Origin: an uncultured Kiritimatiellota bacterium
GTDB lineage: Bacteria; Verrucomicrobiota; Kiritimatiellia; RFP12; UBA1067
Length of the DNA: 36,824 nt
Direction: 5' to 3'
Assembly: GCA_934667425.1 (NCBI GenBank)
Contig: CAKULV010000033.1
Coordinates: forward strand, 1-36,824
The notes beneath the pieces are model-generated. The model ran no database searches. It saw nothing but the letters and a program-made list of their open reading frames with translations, and was not told the DNA's origin. A program made the translations under genes and the position numbers. Below are positions 25,081 to 33,000 of the stretch, in pieces. How positions within the stretch are numbered: position 1 is the first letter of the stretch; each line of letters starts with the position of its first letter.

Positions 25081-25317
25081 TGCGCGTGCGAACGCCGCGT
25101 TCGTCTTCCATGGCATGGGGACGGCGATTCTTCAGGAGGGCGATGCGCCGCTGCTGTCGGCGTCAGCGCAAAGGACGTTGTCTGGCGGAACAATCGGGTT
25201 TCGCGGAACAACCGGTATCGCGGTTGGAACAGACTGGCGTTCGAAGCCGTCGGATGCGGGCGAATCAACGTTGACGGATCCGAGGATCCGCCGTAATGGA
25301 AATGAAGGTGGTATGAA
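25081..25317 (+). other. 237-bp gap, no convincing gene
   Basis: One frame stays open from inside the GH3 gene to 25321 and another short frame begins at ATG 25079, but neither has a ribosome binding site or a recognisable motif. GATCCGAGGATC near 25277-25288 is a short palindrome. The last 20 bases hold the ribosome binding site of the next gene (GAAGGTGG). Confidence 0.5.
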
Positions 25318-26265
25318 ATGAACATGACACGGAGAACGTTTCTTGGAGGATGCGCGTCTCTGGGCGCGGTTGGAGCATTGAACGGATGCCGCTTTGCGGG
25401 TGCATCGGGCGAAGATCCGCGAATCGCCGTGCAGTTGTATTCGATCAAGAAATACATCAAGGGCATCAAGGACAAGAACGGCAGTGTCGTTGTCCCTGGC
25501 GTCGGACTGGAGCGTGCGCTGGAGGATGTGGCCCGGATCGGTTACAAGGGCGTCGAGTTCGCCGGTTACTACGGATTCAGCGCGCGGGATATCCGTCGGA
25601 TGCTCGATAACGCGGGTCTCGTGGCCTGCGGTTCCCATGTCGGGAACTGGCATGCGATCGAAGGTGACAATCTGAAGCGCCTGGCCGAGTTCAATCAGGA
25701 GATCGGCAGTTCGGTCATGATCTGCCCCCACGGAACCGGGCCGGACGACCATGACTGGCGCGATCCGACGTGGACGGAGTCCTGCGAGCGCCACATGCCT
25801 TTCATTACGGACTTCTTCAATCAGGCGACGGAAAAGGCGAAGGCCTACGGCTGTCGCGTCGGCATCCACAATCATGACTGGGAATTCCTGCTGAAGGATC
25901 GCAACGGCGTCTCGTTCTGGGATCGTTTCCTTTCGAGGACGACAGATGATGTGCTGATGGAACAGGATGTCGGCTGGACGACTTGCGCGGGGCGCGATCC
26001 GTGCACGGAGTTCGGGAAGTATCCGAATCGGTCTCCGACGCTTCATGCGAAGGAGAACGGAATGGGGAAAAACGTGACGAGATTCGACGGAATCCTTGGA
26101 CAGCCCGGGCTTCCGGATGCTCGGCCGGTGGACTGGCAGAGCCTCAGGACCGTAGCGACTGAAAACGGAACGAAGTGGTGGGTCGTCGAGTGCGAGGCTC
26201 ATTTTGAGGATCTCTCGGCCATTACGCCGTCATACAGGTTCCTAACCTCCAAGATCTTCGTCTGA
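25318..26265 (+). CDS. Exported sugar phosphate isomerase/epimerase-like protein (xylose-isomerase-like TIM barrel)
   Basis: 315 residues. The start carries a Tat-like motif (TRRTFLGG) and a lipobox-like LNGC, so export as a lipoprotein is likely. The rest is the AP-endonuclease-2/xylose-isomerase-like barrel: IAVQLYSIKKY, YKGVEFAGYYGFSARDIRRMLDNAGL, GSHVGNWHAI, VGIHNHDWEF, LMEQDVGW, LHAKENG, WWVVECEAH. The Glu, His and Asp residues in these strands are the usual metal ligands. Members interconvert or oxidise sugars and inositols, often paired with Gfo/Idh/MocA oxidoreductases; here the partner gene (22376) is only a remnant. Substrate unknown. Confidence 0.85.
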   Translation: MNMTRRTFLGGCASLGAVGALNGCRFAGASGEDPRIAVQLYSIKKYIKGIKDKNGSVVVPGVGLERALEDVARIGYKGVEFAGYYGFSARDIRRMLDNAGLVACGSHVGNWHAIEGDNLKRLAEFNQEIGSSVMICPHGTGPDDHDWRDPTWTESCERHMPFITDFFNQATEKAKAYGCRVGIHNHDWEFLLKDRNGVSFWDRFLSRTTDDVLMEQDVGWTTCAGRDPCTEFGKYPNRSPTLHAKENGMGKNVTRFDGILGQPGLPDARPVDWQSLRTVATENGTKWWVVECEAHFEDLSAITPSYRFLTSKIFV

Positions 26266-26290
26266 GACATCGTCTGGTGAGAACCTGAAC

Positions 26291-26341
26291 ATGTATGCCC
26301 ACCGGTTTCTGCATTTTGTCTGCTTGCTCGGAGTCGCGTGA
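26291..26341 (+). pseudogene. Possible truncated start of a secreted-protein gene
   Basis: ATG 26291 opens 16 codons reading MYAHRFLHFVCLLGVA and then a stop. The peptide looks like the beginning of a signal peptide. Nothing recognisable follows before the repeat cluster, so it is either chance or the 5' stub of a gene lost to repeat insertion. Confidence 0.25.
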
Positions 26342-26417
26342 CCCCTGTGCGGAGGCGCGATGGAGATTCCGACTTCGGTTTCTCCGGTTTCCGTTCTTCG
26401 TGGTTCTGAAGCTTGAT

Positions 26418-27057
26418 GTCCGTGCGAAGCGCGGGCGGCGGGCTACACGGCTATTTCGACGGCGGGGGCGCACCCCTCTTGCGACCGCTTGCGCGGCTCA
26501 CTTCGTTCGGAGGATATGTCGCTACTATCCGCTACCAACTGCCAACTATCAACTACATTTCTACACTTCTTGCCTATAACTTGCCTTGCTGTTATCCTCA
26601 TTGACATTCCCGTGCGAAGCGCGGGCGGCGGGCTACACGGCTATTTTTTTTCGTGACGGCGGGAGGGACGCGCTCCCGCGCGTCCGTTGCCCCGATGCCG
26701 TTTTCGGTCGCGACAAGCGCGACCCTCCCGCGTCGGCCAGCGGTCGCAGAGGAACTGCGACCCTCCCGCGACACGTGGCGATGGCGCCCTCGCCATCGTA
26801 TCTGCCTGCCATCTGCCGCGACGGCGGGGGCGCACCCCTCTTGCGACCGCTTGCGCGGCTCACTTCGTTCGGGGGATATGTCGCTACTACCAACTGCCAA
26901 CTACCAACTACCAACTATCAACTATTCTCTATCAACTACATTTCTACACTTCTACACGGCCATTTTCACGACGGCGAGGGCGCCGTCGCTACTACACGGC
27001 CATTTTCCACGACGGCGAGGCGCCGGCGCTACGGGAGGGACGCGCTCCCGCGCGTCA
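26418..27057. repeat. Hairpin repeat cluster 4 (largest)
   Basis: No gene from 26266 to 27113. Contents in order: partial 73-bp repeat (from 26418); 70-bp module (to about 26525); heptamers; 73-bp repeat copy 2 (26569-26641); GGACGCG-CTCCCG-CGCGTCC hairpin preceded by GGGAGG (26666-26685); GTCGCG hairpin (26707-26723); GTCGCAG-AGGAA-CTGCGAC hairpin (26743-26761); CGATGGCG-CCCT-CGCCATCG hairpin (26779-26798); 70-bp module (about 26819-26888); heptamers (26886-26940); two CGACGGCG-type hairpin modules (26968-26992 and about 27009-27031); and a last GGGAGG hairpin (27033-27055). It lies between convergent genes. Confidence 0.85.
26569..26641. repeat. 73-bp dispersed repeat, copy 2
   Basis: Nearly identical to 15707-15779. 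It contains the CCCGTGC-GAA-GCGCGGG hairpin. A third, 5'-truncated copy starts at about 26418. Confidence 0.8.
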
Positions 27058-27097
27058 GCGTTTTCTTCGATGCGTAGTCTTGTGCGCCGCCCCTGCG

Positions 27098-27112
27098 GGC
27101 CAGTCCCTGGCC
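27098..27112 (-). terminator. Hairpin just after the response-regulator stop
   Basis: GGCCAG-GGA-CTGGCC on the minus strand begins 2 nt after the stop codon of the response-regulator gene. It has a 6-bp GC-rich stem but no U tract follows, so it is at best a weak intrinsic terminator or a transcript-end stabiliser. Confidence 0.35.
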
Positions 27113-27113
27113 A

Positions 27114-27737
27114 TCAGGCCTCGAGCAGGTGTCTTCGGAGGGCGATCGAGGCCGCCTCGGCGCGGTTCGTGGCGCCGAGCTTGGCGAAGATGGCGTTGAC
27201 CTGCTCCTTGACAGTGTAGAGGCTGATGTCCAGCATCTTGGCGATGTCCAGGTTGGATAGGCCCTTGGATATGAGATGGAGGATCTCGGATTGGCGCGGC
27301 GAGAGCCGCGAGACTGGCGGATCGTTCCGCAGGATGTGGTCGATCTCCGGCGAAAGGGCCTTTTTGCCCCGGGCGACGGCATGGATGGCATCTGCAAGTT
27401 CCTTGAACGGGGCGTTCTTCGAAATCGCGCCGCAGGCGCCGGCCGCGATGGCCCGCGAAATCTCGTCGGAGGACGTGGAGGTGGTAAGGACGAGGACTTT
27501 GACGTCCGGAAGGATGGCCCTGATCTCCCGTGTCGCGGCAACCCCATCCATGACCGGCATCATGAGGTCCATCAGGATGACGTCGGGCTTCAGCCTTGCG
27601 GACAGGCGAACGGCCGCCTGCCCGTCTTCGGCTTCCCCGACGACGGCGATGCCCGGCTCGGTATCCAAAAGGGCCGTGATGCCCATTCGGACGATCGTGT
27701 GGTCGTCGGCCACGAGGACGCGGATGCTTTCAGTCAT
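27114..27737 (-). CDS. NarL/FixJ-family response regulator
   Basis: 207 residues from ATG 27737. The receiver domain (residues 1-120) has the acidic pair Asp11-Asp12 (VLVADDHTIVR), phospho-acceptor Asp57 (PDVILMDLMMP), conserved Thr in VLVLTTS and Lys in GAISKNAPF. The C-terminal LuxR-type helix-turn-helix is at about residues 141-200 (LSPRQSEILHLISKGLSNLDIAKMLDISLYTVKEQVNAIFAKLG). Its start overlaps the end of the upstream kinase by 8 nt, so the two are a cognate pair. AAGAAGG about 11 nt upstream is the ribosome binding site. Targets are unknown; the divergent 30011 gene is a natural candidate. Confidence 0.94.
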   Translation of the reverse strand: MTESIRVLVADDHTIVRMGITALLDTEPGIAVVGEAEDGQAAVRLSARLKPDVILMDLMMPVMDGVAATREIRAILPDVKVLVLTTSTSSDEISRAIAAGACGAISKNAPFKELADAIHAVARGKKALSPEIDHILRNDPPVSRLSPRQSEILHLISKGLSNLDIAKMLDISLYTVKEQVNAIFAKLGATNRAEAASIALRRHLLEA

Positions 27738-29886
27738 AGGGGTTTGCGCCTTCTTTATTTTCATGCTCGGGCAGGCAAAGCGAAAACATGACCTTTGTCC
27801 CCCTCCCTCTCGAGCTCTTGATCTCGATGGCGCCGCCGAAATGGCGGAGTCGTTCGCGGATCCCGTCGAGGCCGAAGTGCCCGTCCGCTGAGCGTGGGCG
27901 GGTTTCGGGGTCAAATCCGCTTCCGTTGTCCTGCACGGAGACGTGTAGCCATCCGCCGTCGATTGTCCCGGCGATCCTGACCGCGCTCGCAGCTCCGTGC
28001 CGGAGGGCGTTCGAGACGAGCTCGCGGATGATGCGCAGAAGCGTGTGCGCCGTGTTGTCGTCCAGCTTGCGGCGGGGGACGGGAAACCGCAGGGCAAGCC
28101 GCGTGGCGTCGAGGTGCGGGCGGAGGGTCATTCTGATGGCGCCTTCGAGCGACGGCTCGTCGAGGGCCTGGTTGCGCAGGTCATAGATGCAGCCGCGCAA
28201 TTCGCTTCTGCACGACTGGAGCGTTCTGCTGGCGATGTCAAGGTGCCGGGATATCCTTTGGTCTGACGGGTCCGCCATCCGTGTGACGAGATCTATCTGC
28301 AGCGAGATCCCGGTCAGGCTCTGCGACAGGGCGTCATGCAGGTCGATGGCGAGCCTCGTGCGTTCGTCGATCTTCAGCTTTGCGCGGATGTGCCCGATCT
28401 GCTCGCGGAGGAGTTCGCGGCCTCGCCGTTCTATGAGGACGACGAGGAACCGGTTCCAGACAAGAACCGTGATGACAATGGCGAGAAGGATCCCCCCCGT
28501 GACGAGCAGTCGCCGGACGGTCCACCAGGATGGCCTCTTGAGGACGACGACATCGGCGGGTGTGCGAATGACTACGGAAAAATTGTCCAGCTTCTGGCAG
28601 AGGGCGTTAGGCGTCCAATTGGGAGTGTCGATCACGTAGATGCCTGTTGCGCGGATGACGCAGCCGATGGCCAGGTCCTTTGCGAGCTGTGGCGTCGAAC
28701 TGATGTCAATCGGGAGGGTCGTCCGTTCGGTTTGAATGTACATTACGCCCTCGTTGCCGTCGGGCAGGCTTTGAACCGTGCCGGTCACTTGCACGATTTC
28801 GCCGTAATGGAGCATGTCGATGAAGTCCGGCATGTTTCTGGGTCGTGACGACGCCTGGCTTGGCTGGCGGGGCATGTGCTTGGGCCGTCCGCCGCCGGCC
28901 TTTCCCCATGTCGCGCGCATGAGATTGACGTGGTAAAGGTCTGATTCCGGGAAGCCGATGGCCTCGATCCAGTCTCCGGCCGAGGGAAGTTCGCCGGCAT
29001 TGGCGATATCCACCCGGCAGATGTCGCCAGAGGTCGTGCGCATGAGCAGCCTGTCGCCGTGCCATGTCGCGAGGACCGTCCCCACTGCCCTGTGCCTCCC
29101 GCAGCGGAGGATTATCGACGGGTGGAGCCCCGAGAGGGCAGAGATGTCCGGCGCTGCCGGCTGATGGACGGGCGGCCTGTCGACGACCTCGATGTCCCTC
29201 TCCGACCAGCACCAGAAGATGCGCCCCATGTTAGCGCGGAGCGAATAGTCGAACGGGGTGACGATTCCGGTGATGCGGACGCGTGCGCCGATGAGGGACT
29301 GCAGGTCGGAACTGTCCGGGAGCGGATGGAAGACGGAAATGTCGAGGAGGTTCTCGTCGCTGACCAGCTTGAGGATCACCCAGCTTGCGCTTGAGTCGCT
29401 TGTCGAGGCGTCGCGGACGGTCCCGGAGACGCGGGCGAGGTGAAAGTCGAGCGAGCCGCTCTGTATCGAGTGGAACGTCGCCGGCTTCGGTTGCACGGGC
29501 AGGCCGCGCCCGATCACGGAAAGGCTCCGCAGGATCGCCGCCGGCGCGCGGTTCAAGTGCCGGGCAGCGATCGTTCCCGTGACGCGAACCAGGTCGCCGG
29601 TCGAGACGTCGGGAAGCGGCGTATCGTAGGTTTCCATGACGGTGGCGCCCGATGCGTCTTCAAGCCCAAGCGCGGATCTGTCCGGCGACTGGGTGCCCTC
29701 GTTATACCGCACGATGGCTGTGACCGTTGCCGTGACGGCGAACTCCGCCTCCTGCGGAGGCTTGGCGCAGAGGCTGCGAGAGACCTCCGCCGCCGTGTGC
29801 AGGACGGCGGCTTGGCTCGGCGTCGCGAGAAGCGAGCCGAACCCGGCTATGAGGATGGGGAAAGCCCTAGGCACATTAAGGCGCAT
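27730..29886 (-). CDS. Exported-sensor histidine kinase, HisKA_3/NarX type
   Basis: 718 residues from ATG 29886. The open frame reaches 29904, but the extended -10 box lies inside that extension, so ATG 29886 is the start and the mRNA is leaderless. A signal peptide (residues 1-26) is followed by a sensor of about 420 residues containing at least six V-x-G-T/I-V type beta segments (VRVTGTIAAR, ARVSGTVRDA, VRITGIVTPF, RAVGTVLATW, VQVTGTVQSL, IRATGIYVI), suggesting tandem OB-fold-like modules. One membrane span (about 450-472) precedes the HisKA_3 domain with His517 in LAIDLHDALSQSLTGI. The HATPase domain has IRELVSNALRHG and DNGSGFD, HFGLDGIRERLRHFGG. It likely senses an extracytoplasmic ligand, possibly a glycan product. 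Confidence 0.92.
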   Translation of the reverse strand: MRLNVPRAFPILIAGFGSLLATPSQAAVLHTAAEVSRSLCAKPPQEAEFAVTATVTAIVRYNEGTQSPDRSALGLEDASGATVMETYDTPLPDVSTGDLVRVTGTIAARHLNRAPAAILRSLSVIGRGLPVQPKPATFHSIQSGSLDFHLARVSGTVRDASTSDSSASWVILKLVSDENLLDISVFHPLPDSSDLQSLIGARVRITGIVTPFDYSLRANMGRIFWCWSERDIEVVDRPPVHQPAAPDISALSGLHPSIILRCGRHRAVGTVLATWHGDRLLMRTTSGDICRVDIANAGELPSAGDWIEAIGFPESDLYHVNLMRATWGKAGGGRPKHMPRQPSQASSRPRNMPDFIDMLHYGEIVQVTGTVQSLPDGNEGVMYIQTERTTLPIDISSTPQLAKDLAIGCVIRATGIYVIDTPNWTPNALCQKLDNFSVVIRTPADVVVLKRPSWWTVRRLLVTGGILLAIVITVLVWNRFLVVLIERRGRELLREQIGHIRAKLKIDERTRLAIDLHDALSQSLTGISLQIDLVTRMADPSDQRISRHLDIASRTLQSCRSELRGCIYDLRNQALDEPSLEGAIRMTLRPHLDATRLALRFPVPRRKLDDNTAHTLLRIIRELVSNALRHGAASAVRIAGTIDGGWLHVSVQDNGSGFDPETRPRSADGHFGLDGIRERLRHFGGAIEIKSSRGRGTKVMFSLCLPEHENKEGANPYD

Positions 29887-29894
29887 GGCGGAAA

Positions 29895-29903
29895 AGTATA
29901 CCA
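29895..29903 (-). promoter_or_regulatory. Extended -10 for the kinase/response-regulator operon
   Basis: On the minus strand TGG precedes TATACT (29900-29895), and ATG 29886 begins 8 nt further on. No clear -35. Confidence 0.6.
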
Positions 29904-29932
29904 AATATCGCCTCTGGTTGCGCCGCGGCTTT

Positions 29933-29950
29933 CCCCCTCTTTGGAGGGGG
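29933..29950. promoter_or_regulatory. Perfect hairpin/dyad between divergent promoters
   Basis: CCCCCTC-TTTG-GAGGGGG, a perfect 7-bp dyad, sits between the kinase promoter and the 30011 promoter and touches the latter's -35. A regulator operator is plausible; a relic terminator without U tract is the alternative. Confidence 0.45.
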
Positions 29951-29980
29951 TTGCGTGAACGGCCTCGCCTGTAGTAAAAT
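29951..29980 (+). promoter_or_regulatory. Promoter of the 30011 gene
   Basis: TTGCGT (29951-29956), 18-nt spacer, TAAAAT (29975-29980). GAGGAG at about 30000-30005 is the ribosome binding site for ATG 30011. Confidence 0.55.
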
Positions 29981-30010
29981 CAGCGGCGATTTTCAATCGA
30001 GGAGTTTCAT

Positions 30011-33000
30011 ATGGTGATTTTCAATCTGCTACGCAGCAAATTCCTTAAAGGCCAGGAAAGGAGCAAGACCGTGACAAACGGAAAAGCGCTCGATGGAAAG
30101 CCGTATGCGGGAAATCCGCACGTCCGGCTTGACGAGGGGGAAGCCGCACCGGCGGCAACGCCGAGGCGTGGGTCTCTACCATGCATGTTGAGAAATGCCT
30201 TGGCGCTTGGCGGTGCAGTAGGCGCTGCAATGGTTGGATGGTCTGACCATGTCGTCATTCCGATGTCTGAGGAATGCGCAATCGTGACTGACGGCGATTT
30301 CTCGCGTGATGAGTACGCGGTCGCATCGATGTACGGAGGACTGAAGGCCAAGACGGCGAATGGCCCGCGTCTTGTTGCGCGAGATGGGAACGTGTATCTG
30401 TCGGCTGATCGCACGTTCCTTCATGTGGCCGCGCAGTGGGCCGTTGAAGGAAGCGAGACGGATGGCGGATTCGTTACTTTGGCGAAATCGGATGGCGGCA
30501 ATGTCTGGGCGGACGATTGCGTTGAGATTTTCGTTGGAAGCGCCGGCGTGGAGACGAATTGCTATCAGATACTGCTAAACAGCGCGAATGTGCGTTACGA
30601 GACGTGCCGTAGGAACGGAACGAGCGTCAAGGGCTGGATCTCGGGGGCGCAGACGGCGGCCAAGATCGCAAAAGGGTTCTGGACGATGGAGGCGGCGATC
30701 CCGTGGAAAGCGCTCTCAGGCGTCAATCCTAAGGATTTCCGCTTCAATCTTGCGCGGAACTTCGTCTCATCAGGCCTTGGCTATGCGTCGTTGACTGGGC
30801 AGGCGGATGTCTACGATCCGGTGCGGATGTTGCACGTGTCGTCGGTTTCGGGCTTCAAGGGCGTAAAGGTCTATGGCCTTGATACAACCCTCATAGCCGG
30901 ACGCTATCGGCTCACTTGCGAGGCTGATGACGTGACAAGTTTCACGAGTACGTGTCATCGCAGACATGATGCCCTTTTCAAAAACGATCCGTCGCGTGAA
31001 CAGTCCATCCCAATGGATCCGATGTACAAGTGGGTGAACGCCTACGTTTCCGTCAAGGGGTTTGGCAAGGTCTATGCGCGAGATTTCCTGCCTTTTGAGG
31101 GCGGTGGGCATGTGGCGGGCGGGCCGGTCACCGACAAGAGATATGTCGAGGGATTGGGCTTCTCCCATACGCGGCGTTATTCGAGTGCGGCGAAGGTATC
31201 GGTCGTCGCCGAAGGTCTTCCAGGGGACGTCAAGTCGGTCGCCGAGCTGAAGTCTCCAGACGGGCACATCTACACGGCGGAGTTCTCGCCGCTTCCGGAT
31301 CGTACACAGAAGGCGATGATTCGCATTCCGACGGAATCGGCACGTGCGGCGGGGATATGGGAAGGTGCTTATGTGGTGGATGGGCGTCGGTACGAGAACG
31401 CGTTCGGGTTCGAGGAAAAGAAATTTCCTTGGACAGGGAATGGGATCGGCGTGTCGGACAAAATCCTCGAACCATTTACGCCGATAGAGCTGACGGAAAG
31501 GACGCTCAAGACCGTGTTGCGAGATCATACGCTTTCCGGTAGCGGTCTTCTGGACCAGGTGAAGTCGCTCGGTGAGAATATCTTTGCGAAACCGCTCGCT
31601 CTGGAGCTGAAGGCGAACGGACATGTGCACGAAATGAAGGCGGATGGTTGGGTTGTGCGTGAAAGCCGTCCGAACCGCGTCATCACCGAAGCCACCGGCA
31701 CTTTCGGCCCCTTTCGGTTCACGACGACGACAACATGGGACTATGATGGCTTTGCCGATGTGCGAGTAAGGCTTGCCCCAAGCGCGGCAGACTGCATGGT
31801 GGAGGGCTTGACGCTCAGGGCCTCGCTGAAGGAAGAGCATGCCACGCTCTTCCATGCGATGATTGACATGACGCGCGGCAACCCTGCTGGGCTGATTCCA
31901 ATGGGCGATGGTGTCGTTTGGGACTCGTCAAAGCTCATCCGCAAGAAGAATCCGAAGGGACTCCCATGGGTGCCTGGCGAGTTCTGCCCCTATCTGTGGC
32001 TTGGCGCAGAAGAGCGCGGGTTGGCGTTGCTTTTTGATTCGCCGAAAGGGTATGACCTTGAGGATGGCAAGCCCATGCTGCGGCTTCGGCGTGGTGTCGC
32101 AGGCTCTGTGATGGTCGAGGCGGATGTCATAAGCCGCGCACATGCCGTTACGGCGCCAATGGAGTTTGGCTTTGCGTTCGAGGTTACTCCCGTGAAGCCG
32201 CGAATGCCTGGCTGGAAGGACTGGACATTCATGTGGGGGCAAAAGCTGCCTGGCATGGTCAACATCGATCCATGCTATAACGCAAGGGCGATGGGGTTCT
32301 TCCCGAAGGGAGGAGGGTTCGCGCACCAGCCAGACGACACGAACAAGTGGGCGTACGCGCGGGCAACCCGTAAGATGCTCCGTTCGCGCCACGTCGATCT
32401 TGATACCATGGCACGTTTGGCGACTACGGACAAGCAGGCATTGATTGATTGGGGGAAGAGGCGCACAGACCATTTCAAGCGCAACTACTGGGGGAGCGCA
32501 GAGCGATTCGCACGGGTTTCGATGGAGTATTTGGAGGCCGATCTGGTTTGGAAGGCGATGACGCTCGACAGGGTGGCAGTCTACAACTGTCCGTCGATCA
32601 TTGATGTTGACGATCCGGCCTATCGGTACAACAAGGCCGAATGGGATACGCTTGTGCCGTGGGGGCCTGATCCTGAACGGGCAAAGCGCATATTCCTTAC
32701 GCCCGGGGCGGTCGATTATCTTCTCTGGTGCTACCGCGAGGAACTTCGACAGGGGGCTGACGGCATTAATTTCGATGAGCAGTACGTGATCCCGCAGTCT
32801 AATCCCGACCTCTCGGAAGTGCGAGACTACAAGGGACGATGCATTCCGGAGATGGGCATTGTCGCGGCTCGTAGAATGTATTGGCGGCTTGCCAACCTGA
32901 TGGACGAGATGGGGCACAGGGAACGACTCATAGTAGTGCACGCGACGAACACGATGATAATTCCCGCGTTTGCATTCGCTACCATATGCACTGTCTGGGA

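Noticed and set aside
24929..25321. 130-codon ORF extending past the GH3 stop
   Set aside because: Its first half overlaps GH3 out of frame, the second half has no motif or start signal.
26586..27219. Several ORFs reading through the repeat cluster in both strands
   Set aside because: They are translations of GC-rich hairpin repeats (products rich in Arg, Ser, Ala, Pro), recur in every cluster and have no ribosome binding sites.
30770..31855. 361-codon minus-strand ORF
   Set aside because: Antisense to the DUF6067 gene and without recognisable motifs.
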